DNA from: DASUPK01 sp963801055
GTDB taxonomy: Bacteria; Actinomycetota; Thermoleophilia; Solirubrobacterales; 70-9
Length of the DNA: 64,000 nt
NCBI GenBank assembly: GCA_963801055.1
Contig: CAWDDE010000002.1
Coordinates: forward strand, 1 to 64,000
Direction: 5' to 3'
Below are positions 44,782 to 53,822 of the stretch, piece by piece. Below the pieces are notes generated by a model that saw nothing but the letters and a program-made list of their open reading frames with translations, made no database searches and was not told the DNA's origin. How positions within the stretch are numbered: position 1 is the first letter of the stretch; the number at the start of each line of letters is the position of its first letter. A program made the position numbers and the translations under genes.

Positions 44782-46119
44782 ATGGAAGCTTCAGAGAGAC
44801 AACTTCCGATCGATCCGGGGGGACCTGGGTCCGTCCGCGTCGTCGAGGACCGGATCGTGATCGAGGGCCTCACCATCACTGACCAGGAGACCGCCCGCGT
44901 GGTCCGCGAGCGAGCGGAGTCCGGCGAGGAGCCGGCGCGCTCGGTCCGCCGGGCGATCGAGATCGGCACCAGGGTGCTCGACCGAGAGGAGACTGCGATC
45001 GAGGTGGACTACGTCCGCCGGGAGTTCGAGCGCCTCACCCGTGTCCAGAACGAGACCATCGAGGAGCGGAACCGCGAGGCGGTCGAGCGGATCGAGGATG
45101 GCCTGCGACGCGCCCTGGGCGGGGAGGAAGGTCCGGGCGCCCTCGGCCGCGCGCTGGAGTCGCACAGCGAGGAGCTCTCGGAGCGGATCGCCACCACCTT
45201 CGGGGAGGACCGCGAGGGTGCCGTCCAGGCCCAGATCAAGCGGATGCTCGAGCAGCGCGACGAGGAGTTCCTCAGCCGGCTCTCCGCCGAGGACGCGCAG
45301 AACCCGCTCGCACCGATCCTGGCCGGCCTCCGCAACTGGGCCAAGGAGCGCAGGGAGGACCAGGACAGCCGCGATCGCAAGCTCGAGGAGAAGCTCGACG
45401 AGCTCCTCAACCGGGCGTCGGAGCTGGCCGGCCTGGAGCGTGGCCGAGAGGCCCTCGACGAGGCCGAGGAGGCGGGCACGCGCAAGGGGAGGAGCTTCGA
45501 GGACCGCGTCGATCGCGCGCTCGAGCGGATCGCCGCCACCCGGGGCGACGCCTCATCGCACACGGGCGGCGAGGGCGCCGAAGGCGGCGGCAAGAAGGGC
45601 GACACCCTGATCGAGCTGGGGGCGGCGAACGGTCCCGCCTCAGGTCGAATCGTCTTCGAGGCCAAGGACAAGCGGCTTTCCAAGAACGACGCCTGGCACG
45701 AGCTGAATGAGGCGATGGACGCGCGCGCCGCCTCCTTCGCCGTTCTGGTGGTGGCCGGCGAGGATCGCGTACCCGCTGGGAGGGAGACGCTTGCCGAGTA
45801 CGAGGGCAACAAGCTGATCGTGGCGGTCGACCGCGACCAGCCGGATGGGATCGCCCTTGAGGTTGCCTACCGGCTGGCCGCCGCCCGAGTCGCGATGGAG
45901 AGGGAGCGCGACTTGACCGTTGACGCCCCGGCCGTGCGCGATGCGGCCGAGGAAGCCGTCACCTGCCTGAAGCAGGCCCAGGCGATTCGGGCCACCCTGA
46001 CCGGAATCAAGACGAGCTCCGACAAGGCTCGCGCAACCTTGGATGAGATGGTCGAGGCCGTCCGCGCAAGGCTCGAGCGAGTGGAGGCTCTGATCGAGGT
46101 CGCCGACGGCGAGGGGTAG
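44782..46119 (+). CDS. Coiled-coil protein with PD-(D/E)xK nuclease-like domain
   Basis: 445 residues. Residues 30-250 are rich in Glu, Arg and Leu heptads (coiled coil, with repeated REAVERIEDGLRRAL-type stretches). From about residue 265 a compact region GRSFEDRVDRALERI leads to KKGDTLIEL then GRIVFEAKDKRLSKNDAW, reading as the D...ExK core of the restriction-endonuclease-like fold, then VLVVAGEDRVPAGRETLAEY. The C-terminus is coiled coil. RmuC-like and DUF2130-like proteins share this plan. DNA cleavage is inferred, not shown. Confidence 0.65.
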   Translation: MEASERQLPIDPGGPGSVRVVEDRIVIEGLTITDQETARVVRERAESGEEPARSVRRAIEIGTRVLDREETAIEVDYVRREFERLTRVQNETIEERNREAVERIEDGLRRALGGEEGPGALGRALESHSEELSERIATTFGEDREGAVQAQIKRMLEQRDEEFLSRLSAEDAQNPLAPILAGLRNWAKERREDQDSRDRKLEEKLDELLNRASELAGLERGREALDEAEEAGTRKGRSFEDRVDRALERIAATRGDASSHTGGEGAEGGGKKGDTLIELGAANGPASGRIVFEAKDKRLSKNDAWHELNEAMDARAASFAVLVVAGEDRVPAGRETLAEYEGNKLIVAVDRDQPDGIALEVAYRLAAARVAMERERDLTVDAPAVRDAAEEAVTCLKQAQAIRATLTGIKTSSDKARATLDEMVEAVRARLERVEALIEVADGEG

Positions 46120-46186
46120 TGATGGATCGACGGACGCGACTATTCCGTCCGATCTTCGGCCGGCCGGCGGCGGCCGACGAGCGGAA

Positions 46187-46600
46187 CTACGGCAGCAGCA
46201 GGTCGTTCTGTCCCGACGGCCGCTCGGGCCCGACCGTGAAGCTGAACGGCCGCACCGCGATTCCGCTGACGCTCGCCTCGTAGCTACCGGTCTTCATCTC
46301 GACCTTGATCGTCCCCGTGCCGGCGGCGGGAATCTCGTCGCTGTCGGCTTCGACCGGGCCGTGGATGGCCAGCGTCCCCGGCCTGGTTGTGAGATTCGCG
46401 ATTGTGAAGTTGGCGAGGCCGGCCCCGAACTCCTTTGGCGAGACGGCGACCCCGTCCTTCGCGATCTTCACCGAGACCTCCGCCGGGATCGGGGGCCGCG
46501 GGTTGTTCTCGAAGTCGTCTCGACCGCAGCCAGCCACCACAAGCGCCACGACCACAAGGGCGGCGGCTACGAACTGCGCTCTGCGCCTCCTCCGCAGCAT
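46187..46600 (-). CDS. Lipoprotein, cupredoxin-like beta-sandwich
   Basis: 137 residues from ATG 46600. A basic N-terminus and hydrophobic stretch lead to lipobox VVAGC, so Cys is lipidated. The remainder (AEVSVKIAKDGVAVSPKEFG, FTIANLTTRPGTLAIHG, GTIKVEMKTGSYEASVSG) has the strands of a cupredoxin-type sandwich but no clear copper-binding Cys/His/Met set. Role unknown; follows the nuclease-like gene convergently. Confidence 0.65.
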   Translation of the reverse strand: MLRRRRRAQFVAAALVVVALVVAGCGRDDFENNPRPPIPAEVSVKIAKDGVAVSPKEFGAGLANFTIANLTTRPGTLAIHGPVEADSDEIPAAGTGTIKVEMKTGSYEASVSGIAVRPFSFTVGPERPSGQNDLLLP

Positions 46601-46644
46601 GCGCGGGGAATCTAGCCGAACCGAAGGATTTCCCGCGCCAGTCT

Positions 46645-47604
46645 TCAGGCGGGGAACGGCAGCGCTACGACCTCGGCGGTGACACCGCCGTCGCCGACGG
46701 TGAGACGATCGCCCTCCTCCGCCTCGCGCCTCACGATCGCCAGCGCGATCGGGCCGAGGGACGGGGAGAGGCAGACCGTTCCGATCGTGCCCACCTCCCG
46801 CTCGCCGAGTAGCAGTGAGTCGCCGTGCGCGGCCGGAGCGCTCAGGCGGAGGCCGCGCAGGGTCCGGTTGGGCTTGCCGCGGTAGTGCAGGCGCGCCACC
46901 GGCTCCTGGCCGATGTAGCAGCCCTTCTCGAAGTCCACGGCGCGCTCGGTGATCCCGGCCTCGGCCGGCATCGACTCCGGGCCCATGTCGATGCCGAAGC
47001 GGGGACGGCCCGACTCGACCCTGACGATCTCGGCCGCCGCGTCGCTCACCTCGGCGGCGCCCGCCGCCTTGAGCAGCTCGATGAGTCTCGCCTCCCGCTC
47101 GGCTTGCGTGATCAGGTCGAGACCGACGTCGGTGGCGACGGCGAGCACCTCGGTTCCGTCCCAGTCCCGGTAACGCTGCGCAAACTCGGGCCCGAGGCCG
47201 TCGAACCCGCTGAGCTCGCCCGAGCGGGGACCGATCAGGGAGACGATCCCCCACCGATCGGTCGCCTCCTCCACCTCGACGTCCCGGCCGAGGCTGTAGG
47301 TGCGCAGATGCTTCAGAACGCTCTCGGCCGGGGCGGGCTCGAGGTCGAGCCAGAGCTCGCCCGTCTCGAGCCGCAGGACGCGCATGTCCGCCTGGAGATG
47401 ACCCTTGCGGTCGAGGAGCGCCGCATAACAGCCCCGTTCGGGCGCGAGCGCCTCGATGTCGTTCGTGAGCTGGCCCTGAAGGTACTCGGCGGCATCCGAT
47501 CCCCTGACGATCAGCGCCGCGCGCGTACGCGGCAGGAATCCGGCTTCCTCCCGCAGGGCCCTGTACTGCCCGTCGAGCTCCACCGGAGTCGCGATCTCGG
47601 CCAC
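46645..47604 (-). CDS. ygfZ: YgfZ/GcvT-family folate-binding protein
   Basis: About 319 residues from GTG 47604 (VAEIATPVELDGQYRALREE). The signature KGCYIGQEPVARLHYRGKPN contains KGCYxGQE with its conserved Cys. Other landmarks: GQLTNDIEALAPERGCYAAL, DRKGHLQADMRVLRLETG. YgfZ-type proteins bind tetrahydrofolate and help maintain Fe-S enzymes. Divergent from the multicopper-oxidase operon, sharing the 100-bp control region with the DtxR-like box. Confidence 0.9.
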   Translation of the reverse strand: MAEIATPVELDGQYRALREEAGFLPRTRAALIVRGSDAAEYLQGQLTNDIEALAPERGCYAALLDRKGHLQADMRVLRLETGELWLDLEPAPAESVLKHLRTYSLGRDVEVEEATDRWGIVSLIGPRSGELSGFDGLGPEFAQRYRDWDGTEVLAVATDVGLDLITQAEREARLIELLKAAGAAEVSDAAAEIVRVESGRPRFGIDMGPESMPAEAGITERAVDFEKGCYIGQEPVARLHYRGKPNRTLRGLRLSAPAAHGDSLLLGEREVGTIGTVCLSPSLGPIALAIVRREAEEGDRLTVGDGGVTAEVVALPFPA

Positions 47605-47660
47605 GGGACGATTGTAGGCAGCGGTTCTCACCGGGTTTCGGCTTTCTCGACGGGCGGAAG

Positions 47661-47674
47661 TTAGACACACCTAA
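47661..47674 (+). promoter_or_regulatory. DtxR/MntR-like operator before the metal operon
   Basis: TTAGACACACCTAA (reverse complement TTAGGTGTGTCTAA) has TTAG/CTAA half-sites that extend to AAGTTAG/CTAAATT with one mismatch. It resembles DtxR/IdeR-type boxes (TTAGG...CTAA) and lies 33 bp before the operon that encodes a DtxR-family regulator, so autoregulation is likely. Confidence 0.65.
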
Positions 47675-47706
47675 ATTCAGCTTATGGTTGTGCTTCAATT
47701 CCACAT

Positions 47707-48837
47707 ATGGGGAAGCTGAGCAGGCGAAACCTGCTGATCGGCGGCGCTACGGCCGGCGCGAGCATGCCGCTCCTGCACCAGCTCGTCCCCCATCAGGGAC
47801 TGCATGCCGCCATCGACGGCGCTCAGGCGGCAGAGGACGGCGCCGCACATGGTGGCGCCGCGGCATTACACGGAGGTGGCGCAGCCGGGCCGACCTTCGC
47901 GCCCGGGGTTCTGGTCGATCACGCCGCGAATGGCTTCAACCCGACCGAGATGCTTCGTGGTTTCGACTGGGGCAAGACCCAGCGTCTTGCCAGTGGACGG
48001 GTGCTGCGGGAGTGGACCCTGGTCGCCGGGGACAAGGAGATCGAGGTCGCGCCGGGCGTGCACTATCCGGCTTGGACGTACAACGGACGCGTGCCGGGTC
48101 CAACGCTTCGCTGCCGCGAGGGGGAGTTGCTCCGCGTCCGCTTCGTCAATGGCTCGGAGCATCCCCACACGATCCACTTCCACGGGCTCCATCCCTCCGA
48201 GATGGATGGCGTCCCCGGCGTCGGCGCCGGGCTGATCCAGACCGGCGGGGAGACCACCTACGAGTTCAGCGCCGAGCCCTTCGGGCTTCACCTCTATCAC
48301 TGCCATGCGGGGCCGCTCGCCGAGCACATCGCCCGCGGGCTCTACGGCGCCTTCATCGTTGATCCGAGGCAGGGCCGCTCCGACGCGGATGAGCTCGTGA
48401 TGGTGATGAACGGTTTCAACACGAACTTCGACGCGGAGGGCAACCAGGTCTATGGGGTCAACACCGTCGCCTTCCACTACGTCAACGAGCCGGTCGAGGT
48501 GCGGCGCGGCGCGCCGGTGCGGATCTATCTCGTTAACGCCCTCGAGTTCGACCCGATCAATTCATTCCATATCCACGCCAACTTCTTCAACTACTTCCCT
48601 ACCGGCACGTCGCTGGAGCGCACGGACTACACGGACACCGTCATGCAGGGCCAGGGTCAGCGAGGCGTCCTCGAGCTCGAGTTCCCCTATGTCGGGGATT
48701 ACATGTTTCACGCCCACAAGACCGAGTTCGCCGAGCTCGGCTGGATGGGTTTCTTCCGGGTCGGGGGCGAGCGGGACCGCAAACGCCAGCCGGCGGCCTT
48801 CCACGACGCCGGCGAGATGGAGGACTCGAGGTCCTGA
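47707..48837 (+). CDS. Tat-exported two-domain multicopper oxidase
   Basis: 376 residues. The N-terminus SRRNLLIGGATAGASMP is a Tat-type signal (RR). Copper ligands: HTIHFHGLH (first cluster), HLYHCHAGPLAEH (type 1 and trinuclear, HCH), and SFHIHANFF with YMFHAHKTEFAELGWM in domain 2. The lengths fit two-domain laccase/nitrite-reductase-like oxidases. An insert rich in Gly and Ala follows the signal. It starts an operon with ZIP, DtxR-type and NRAMP genes, so I infer oxidation of a metal ion (Fe(II), Mn(II) or Cu(I)) outside the membrane before uptake. Confidence 0.85.
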   Translation: MGKLSRRNLLIGGATAGASMPLLHQLVPHQGLHAAIDGAQAAEDGAAHGGAAALHGGGAAGPTFAPGVLVDHAANGFNPTEMLRGFDWGKTQRLASGRVLREWTLVAGDKEIEVAPGVHYPAWTYNGRVPGPTLRCREGELLRVRFVNGSEHPHTIHFHGLHPSEMDGVPGVGAGLIQTGGETTYEFSAEPFGLHLYHCHAGPLAEHIARGLYGAFIVDPRQGRSDADELVMVMNGFNTNFDAEGNQVYGVNTVAFHYVNEPVEVRRGAPVRIYLVNALEFDPINSFHIHANFFNYFPTGTSLERTDYTDTVMQGQGQRGVLELEFPYVGDYMFHAHKTEFAELGWMGFFRVGGERDRKRQPAAFHDAGEMEDSRS

Positions 48838-50042
48838 TGGAAGCCCGGACCGAGACAGCTCCTGCGCTGAGCCGCCTGCCCACCTGGAGCCTGATCGGCG
48901 CACCGCTCGCGCTTATCGCGGCCGCGATCGCCCTGTTCGCCGCCCTCGGAGGCCCCGGGCTCGACGAGCGTCGCGGACCGCCTGTTGAGGAGCTGGCCGT
49001 GGAACGCACCGTGCTGCACGCGGGCGAGATCCAGCTCACGGTTCGCAATACCGGCCCGGATGACGTGCAGGTCGCCCAGGTGGCGGTCAACGACTCCTAC
49101 GTCGCGTTCAACTCCCAGCCGGATGGAGAGGTCGGTCATCTCGGGGAGCAGAAGCTCACCCTCGACTACCCATGGCAGGAGGGCGGCGCCTACACGATCT
49201 CGATGCTGACCTCCACCGGGGCGACGATTGAGCACACCATCGACGCCGCGGTGGAGACGCCGGATGCCGGGGGCGGGTTCTACGCGCTGATGAGCCTTCT
49301 GGGCATCTACGTCGGCATCATCCCGGTTGCTCTCGGGATGTTGTTCATGCCTGCTCTGCGTCGCGTCTCAGAGGATTGGGTGCGCATGTTCATGGCGGTC
49401 ACGATCGGCCTGCTCGGCTTTCTGGTGATCGACGGCGGGCTCGAGGGCATCGAGATCGGGCAGGAGTCGAGCGGAGCCTTCGGCGGGGTCGAGCTGATCT
49501 TCTTCGGAGCGGCGCTCGCGTACCTCGCGCTGACCGCGATCGACCGCCGCCTGAAGGCCGGGATCGAGCGTAAGCGAGCCGCGGGTGCGGGAGCCTTCCG
49601 GCTCTCTCTGATGGTCGCCATTGGGATCGGGCTCCACAACCTGGGCGAGGGCCTGGCGATCGGCTCCGCTTACGCGGTCGGCTCGCTGGCGCTGGGCGCG
49701 TTCCTCGTCATCGGCTTCGCCATCCATAACACGACGGAGGGCCTGGCAATCGTCGCGCCGCTGGCGCGGGCAGAGCCACCGGGACTGGCGCGACTGTCGG
49801 CGCTCGGATTGATCGCCGGAGGGCCGGCAATCCTCGGCGCGGTGGTCGGCGGCGCTGCATACAACCAGGAGCTGGCCACCTTCCTGATCGGTGTGGGAGT
49901 CGGTGCAATCGTCCAGGTGATCGGCCAGCTGCTGCCCTCGATCCGGGACCGCCAGGGACAGGCTCTGCACCCGCTCAGCATCGCCGGGCTCCTGGTCGGC
50001 GCGGGGATCCTCTACCTGACCAGCCTGATGGTGAGCGTCTGA
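48837..50042 (+). CDS. ZIP-family metal transporter with extracytoplasmic N-terminal domain
   Basis: 401 residues; the ATG overlaps the oxidase stop (TGATG). After a first TM (LIGAPLALIAAAIALFAAL) comes a 110-residue beta-rich domain outside (VLHAGEIQLTVRNTGPDDVQ, DYPWQEGGAYTISMLTSTGA), then 8 ZIP helices with metal motifs HNLGEGLAIG and HNTTEGLAI in TM4 and TM5. The cupredoxin-like outer domain is unusual for ZIP proteins and may receive metal from the oxidase (inference). Substrate likely Fe, Mn or Zn. Confidence 0.85.
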   Translation: MEARTETAPALSRLPTWSLIGAPLALIAAAIALFAALGGPGLDERRGPPVEELAVERTVLHAGEIQLTVRNTGPDDVQVAQVAVNDSYVAFNSQPDGEVGHLGEQKLTLDYPWQEGGAYTISMLTSTGATIEHTIDAAVETPDAGGGFYALMSLLGIYVGIIPVALGMLFMPALRRVSEDWVRMFMAVTIGLLGFLVIDGGLEGIEIGQESSGAFGGVELIFFGAALAYLALTAIDRRLKAGIERKRAAGAGAFRLSLMVAIGIGLHNLGEGLAIGSAYAVGSLALGAFLVIGFAIHNTTEGLAIVAPLARAEPPGLARLSALGLIAGGPAILGAVVGGAAYNQELATFLIGVGVGAIVQVIGQLLPSIRDRQGQALHPLSIAGLLVGAGILYLTSLMVSV

Positions 50043-50782
50043 TGGCGGCGGCGGCAGAGCGAAGCGGGCGGACGCCAACCGCTCCACGTGGCCACCACGC
50101 TCACCGCGGGCGCCAGATCAACGAGGGCGCGGAGAACTACGCAAAGGCCATCTACCACCTCCAGGGCCGCAGCAACGACCACGTGCACACCAACGCTGTC
50201 GCAGAGCGGCTCGGGGTGACGTCGGCCTCAGCCTCGGCGATGCTCAAGCGGCTCTCCGACGAGGGCCTGCTCGATTACGAGCCCTACCACGGGGCCCGGC
50301 TCACCGCCAAGGGCGAGCTGGTGGCGCTGGAGACGATCCGCCATCACCGGCTGATCGAACTCTTCCTTGCCGATGTCCTGGGGATGCCATGGGACCGCGT
50401 CCACGAGGAGGCCGAGGTCCTGGAGCATCACATCTCCGAGGAGCTCGAGGAGCTGATCGCGGCGAAGCTGGGCCAGCCCGTCCTGGACCCGCACGGAGAC
50501 CCGATCCCCGACAGCGACCTTGCGATCAGCAACGACGATTCGGTGCCGCTCACCGAGCTCGAGCCGGGCGAGCGGGGGACCTTCGCCCGCGTTTCGGACA
50601 GCGACGCGTCGATGCTGCGCTACCTCACCGAGCGCGAGATCCAGCCGGGTGTTCGCCTGCTGGTGAGGAGCCACGAGCCCTTCGGGGGGCCCTTGATCGT
50701 CGAGATCGCCGGCAGCACGCATCCCCTCGGGCGTCAACTCGCGGGCAGCATGAGGGTTCGTAGGGAGGCGATCCGTGAGTAA
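50042..50782 (+). CDS. DtxR/MntR-family metalloregulator
   Basis: 246 residues; ATG overlaps the ZIP stop. Winged helix: INEGAENYAKAIYHLQGR, HTNAVAERLGVTSASASAML, KRLSDEGLLDYEPYHGARLT. Dimer/metal domain: HHRLIELFLADVLGMPWDRV, HEEAEVLEHHISEELEELI, and a C-terminal SH3/FeoA-like domain (VPLTELEPGERGTFARVSD). Where DtxR has Cys102, this protein has Glu (EVLEHH), as in MntR, so Mn(II) or Fe(II) sensing is plausible; the N-terminal metal ligands are not clearly conserved. Confidence 0.88.
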   Translation: MAAAAERSGRTPTAPRGHHAHRGRQINEGAENYAKAIYHLQGRSNDHVHTNAVAERLGVTSASASAMLKRLSDEGLLDYEPYHGARLTAKGELVALETIRHHRLIELFLADVLGMPWDRVHEEAEVLEHHISEELEELIAAKLGQPVLDPHGDPIPDSDLAISNDDSVPLTELEPGERGTFARVSDSDASMLRYLTEREIQPGVRLLVRSHEPFGGPLIVEIAGSTHPLGRQLAGSMRVRREAIRE

Positions 50783-52160
50783 GCCCGATCTGAGGGTTGG
50801 CGAGGAGGAAGCCGCCCTCGTCGAGCCCGTCCCGGGCGGCTCCGCCGCGGCGACACAGCCCGCCAACGGGCAGGGAACGATCGAGGACGTCCTTCCAGGC
50901 GAGGCCGCCGTCGCGCGTGCTGCGCGCCGCTCGCTGGAGGGCCGCTCGCGCGGCCTGCCGCGGATCTGGCCCTTCCTCGGCCCGGCCTTCATCGCCGCCG
51001 TCGCCTACATCGACCCGGGCAACTTCGCGACCAACATCGCCGGCGGCGCAAAGTTCGGCTACCTGCTGCTCTGGGTGGTGCTCGCGGCGAACCTGATCGC
51101 GATGGTCGTCCAGACCCAATCCGCGAAGCTCGGAATCGCCACCGGCAAGAACCTCCCCGAAGCGTGCCGCGCCCTTTTCACTCGCCGTACCTCGATCGGC
51201 CTCTGGATCCAGGCCGAGATCGTGGCGATGTCGACTGACATCGCCGAGGTGGTCGGTGCGGCCCTGGCCCTCAACCTCCTCTTCGGGATGCCGCTGTTCG
51301 CGGCCGGCCTGGTCGCTGGCGCGGTTGCCTTCGCAATCCTGGCGCTCCAGCAGCGCGGCTTCCGCCGTCTCGAGGCGGTGATCTCGGGAATGGTGGGGGT
51401 GGTCGTCATCGGCTTCGCCTTCGAGATCGTCAATGCGAAGCCCGACGGGGGCGAGGCTTTGAAGCATCTTGTGGTGCCCGGCTTCGCGGGCACCGAGAGC
51501 GTCCTGCTCGCCACCGGGATCATCGGCGCGACGGTGATGCCTCACGTGATCTACCTGCACTCGGCGCTCACCCAGCGGCGGGTGGTCGGCCGCAACGAAC
51601 GGGAGAAGCGCCAGATCCTCCGCTTCGAGCGCATCGACGTCGTCATCGCGATGGCGCTCGCCGGGCTCGTGAACATGTCGATGATGGCGATGGCGGCCGG
51701 CCTCTTCCACACCTCCGGCCTGGTCGAGATCGACAGCATCGAGGGCGCCTACGACGGGCTCCGCAACCTCGTCTCCTCGAACGCGGCGGTCGTCTTTGGC
51801 ATCGCCCTGCTCGCCTCGGGGCTCGCCTCGTCCTCGGTGGGGACTATGTCGGGCCAGGTGGTGATGCAGGGATTCATCCAGCGGCGAATCCCGATCTTCC
51901 TGCGACGGGCGATCACACTTATCCCGGCCCTCATCGTTCTCGGCGTGGGGCTGCCCCCTACCGACGCTCTGGTGATCAGCCAGGTCGTCCTCTCCTTCGG
52001 CATCCCCTTCGCGCTGGTGCCTTTGCTGATGATCTGCGCGAAGCCGGAGTTCATGGGCTCGCTTGTCAGTCCCCGTTGGCTGACCGCGATCGCCGGGACG
52101 CTCGCCGGACTGATCATCGCGCTGAACGTCTTCCTCCTCCAACAGCTCTTCTTCGCCTAG
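50775..52160 (+). CDS. mntH: NRAMP-family divalent metal transporter
   Basis: 461 residues, GTG start overlapping the regulator by 8 bp. An acidic N-terminal tail of about 60 residues precedes TM1 with the metal motif YIDPGNFATNIAGGA (DPGN). TM6 has MPHVIYLHSAL (MPH motif). About 11 TM segments. Proton-coupled uptake of Mn(II) or Fe(II) is expected for this family. Ends the metal operon. Confidence 0.9.
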   Translation: MSKPDLRVGEEEAALVEPVPGGSAAATQPANGQGTIEDVLPGEAAVARAARRSLEGRSRGLPRIWPFLGPAFIAAVAYIDPGNFATNIAGGAKFGYLLLWVVLAANLIAMVVQTQSAKLGIATGKNLPEACRALFTRRTSIGLWIQAEIVAMSTDIAEVVGAALALNLLFGMPLFAAGLVAGAVAFAILALQQRGFRRLEAVISGMVGVVVIGFAFEIVNAKPDGGEALKHLVVPGFAGTESVLLATGIIGATVMPHVIYLHSALTQRRVVGRNEREKRQILRFERIDVVIAMALAGLVNMSMMAMAAGLFHTSGLVEIDSIEGAYDGLRNLVSSNAAVVFGIALLASGLASSSVGTMSGQVVMQGFIQRRIPIFLRRAITLIPALIVLGVGLPPTDALVISQVVLSFGIPFALVPLLMICAKPEFMGSLVSPRWLTAIAGTLAGLIIALNVFLLQQLFFA

Positions 52161-52169
52161 ATTCTGAGC

Positions 52170-52532
52170 ATGGCCCTGGCCCAGGACTTCCAGGCGGTCG
52201 TCGACTCACTGCCGGACGACTGGACGGACCTCGCGCTCGACCTGCGGATCGCGGATGAGTCCCGATACGTCGATGCCGCAGTGATGCTCTCCCAGGTGAA
52301 CGCAAAGCCGTATTCGCACGCCGACTGGCACTGGCGGATCAACGTGGCCCATCGCTTCGGCCACGCCGCCGCGGCCGAGACGGTCAGAGGCATTCTCGCC
52401 AAGCTCGACCGCGAGGAAATCTTTGGCGAGCTGCGCGTCCGCGACGCGCAGGAGGGTCGCGCGGAGGTCGTGCAGATGTGGGGACGGCCTGAGAGCGTGC
52501 GCCGCGACTTCCGCCGCCGCCGCAGCCTCTAG
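52170..52532 (+). CDS. Hypothetical protein
   Basis: 120 residues, 10 bp after the NRAMP gene on the same strand. MALAQDFQAVVDSLPDDWTD, LALDLRIADESRYVDAAVML, SHADWHWRINVAHRFGHAAA and a basic tail RRDFRRRRSL. Mixed alpha/beta pattern; no family recognised. Confidence 0.6.
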   Translation: MALAQDFQAVVDSLPDDWTDLALDLRIADESRYVDAAVMLSQVNAKPYSHADWHWRINVAHRFGHAAAAETVRGILAKLDREEIFGELRVRDAQEGRAEVVQMWGRPESVRRDFRRRRSL

Positions 52533-52572
52533 GTGGACGGATGATCCGGGTTCATCGCGACAGCCCCCGCTG

Positions 52573-52890
52573 ATGGCGCGAGTCGCCGTCTTGGTGCAGG
52601 ACCTGATGCTGGCCAGCCGGGTCCGCACCTCGCTGGAGGGCGCAGGCCACGAGGTGGAGCAGAACTCGAGCCTCCCCGACGAGCTCGATGGGGTGGACCT
52701 CGTCGTCGCCGACCTCGATGCGGTCTCGCCCGAGAACCTCGCGGACCTGAGGATGCCCGTGATCGGCTTCTACCAGCACACCGACACGGAGATGAAAGAG
52801 CGTGCCGACCGGGCGGCCCTCGCGTTTGCTGTCCCGCGGAGCCGCATGGTCAGGGAGCTGCCGGAGCTCGTCGATCGGGCGCTCGGCTAG
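52573..52890 (+). CDS. Receiver-like small protein
   Basis: 105 residues from ATG 52573 (MARVAVLVQDLMLASRVRTS). The alternation of strands and helices (LDGVDLVVADLDAVSPENLA, MPVIGFYQHTDTEMKERAD) resembles a receiver domain of response regulators. The acidic pocket is reduced and the phosphoacceptor position is not certain. Overlaps 4 bp with the convergent lipoprotein gene. Confidence 0.6.
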   Translation: MARVAVLVQDLMLASRVRTSLEGAGHEVEQNSSLPDELDGVDLVVADLDAVSPENLADLRMPVIGFYQHTDTEMKERADRAALAFAVPRSRMVRELPELVDRALG

Positions 52891-53822
52891 CCAGCCTGCA
52901 GGAGGCCGGCGTGAACGGCCCAAGCGTGCCAGCGCTCGACCGAGGCGGGCTCCAGGTGCGGCGTGGCCACGCTACGTCCGAGCGCGAACGCCCCAGCCGA
53001 GGTGAGCGATTCCAGCTGTGCCTTTTGCGCGGAGCGGTCGAGACCCGGCACTCGGTTGAAGAGGTCATCCAGTGCTTTCTGCGGGTCTCGCCCGAGCACC
53101 CCGTATCCGCGCGTGAGCGCCGCGGTCAGGCGGGCGCCGAGTTGCTCGTCGCCGGCCTTTGCCACCACGACCAGCTCCGGGTAGCGCGGCGCCCCGAACT
53201 GGTCGACCCGGAACTCACGGATCGGGATGCCGCGCCGCTCGAGCTGGACGCCCTCGGCGTTCCAGAACGCCGTGGCCGCGTCGAGCTTGCCCGCGGCCAA
53301 ATCGGCGACGGCGTTGAAGCCGATGGTCACGCGGTGCACCGACGAGGGGTCGACTCCGCCGGATCTCAGCACCGTATCGAGCACGGCGTCGTCGGAGGGG
53401 ACCCCTGTAACGCCGATCGTCTTGCCAGCGAGGTCGGCGGGGGTCCGGATCTCGTTTCTGTCCCGGGCGATCACCGAGGCGAGGGGACGCTGGACGATGG
53501 CGGCGATCGCGACCAGGTCGAGGCCCCGCTCGCGTGCGATGCCGAAGTCGTTGATGTCCATCACCGCTAAGGCGGCGCGGCCGGACTCGAGCAGGTTCGC
53601 GCTGTCGGCCGTGCTGGACGGCTCGCGGATCGTGAGGTCTAGACCCTCGTCCCCAAATTCGCCGCTGGCCTCGGCAGCGTAGATCCCGGAATGGACCGCA
53701 TTCGGCTGGAAGTCGAGGACCAGGGTCGCGCCCTTCGGCGCGCCCGGTTCAGCGCCGCCCCCTCCGCAGCCCGTCAGGGCTGCCAGGAAGGCGGCCGCCA
53801 GCAGCGCGGCGACCCTTCTCAT
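52887..53822 (-). CDS. ABC transporter substrate-binding lipoprotein (NMT1/thiamine-pyrimidine-like)
   Basis: 311 residues. The signal ends in lipobox LTGCGGGG. The NMT1/THI5-like fold: VLDFQPNAVHSGIYAAEASG, LASVIARDRNEIRTPADLAG, KTIGVTGVPSDDAVLDTVLR. Ligand may be a pyrimidine, riboflavin-type or sulfonate compound. No permease or ATPase gene is adjacent, so it is an orphan. Confidence 0.82.
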   Translation of the reverse strand: MRRVAALLAAAFLAALTGCGGGGAEPGAPKGATLVLDFQPNAVHSGIYAAEASGEFGDEGLDLTIREPSSTADSANLLESGRAALAVMDINDFGIARERGLDLVAIAAIVQRPLASVIARDRNEIRTPADLAGKTIGVTGVPSDDAVLDTVLRSGGVDPSSVHRVTIGFNAVADLAAGKLDAATAFWNAEGVQLERRGIPIREFRVDQFGAPRYPELVVVAKAGDEQLGARLTAALTRGYGVLGRDPQKALDDLFNRVPGLDRSAQKAQLESLTSAGAFALGRSVATPHLEPASVERWHAWAVHAGLLQAG

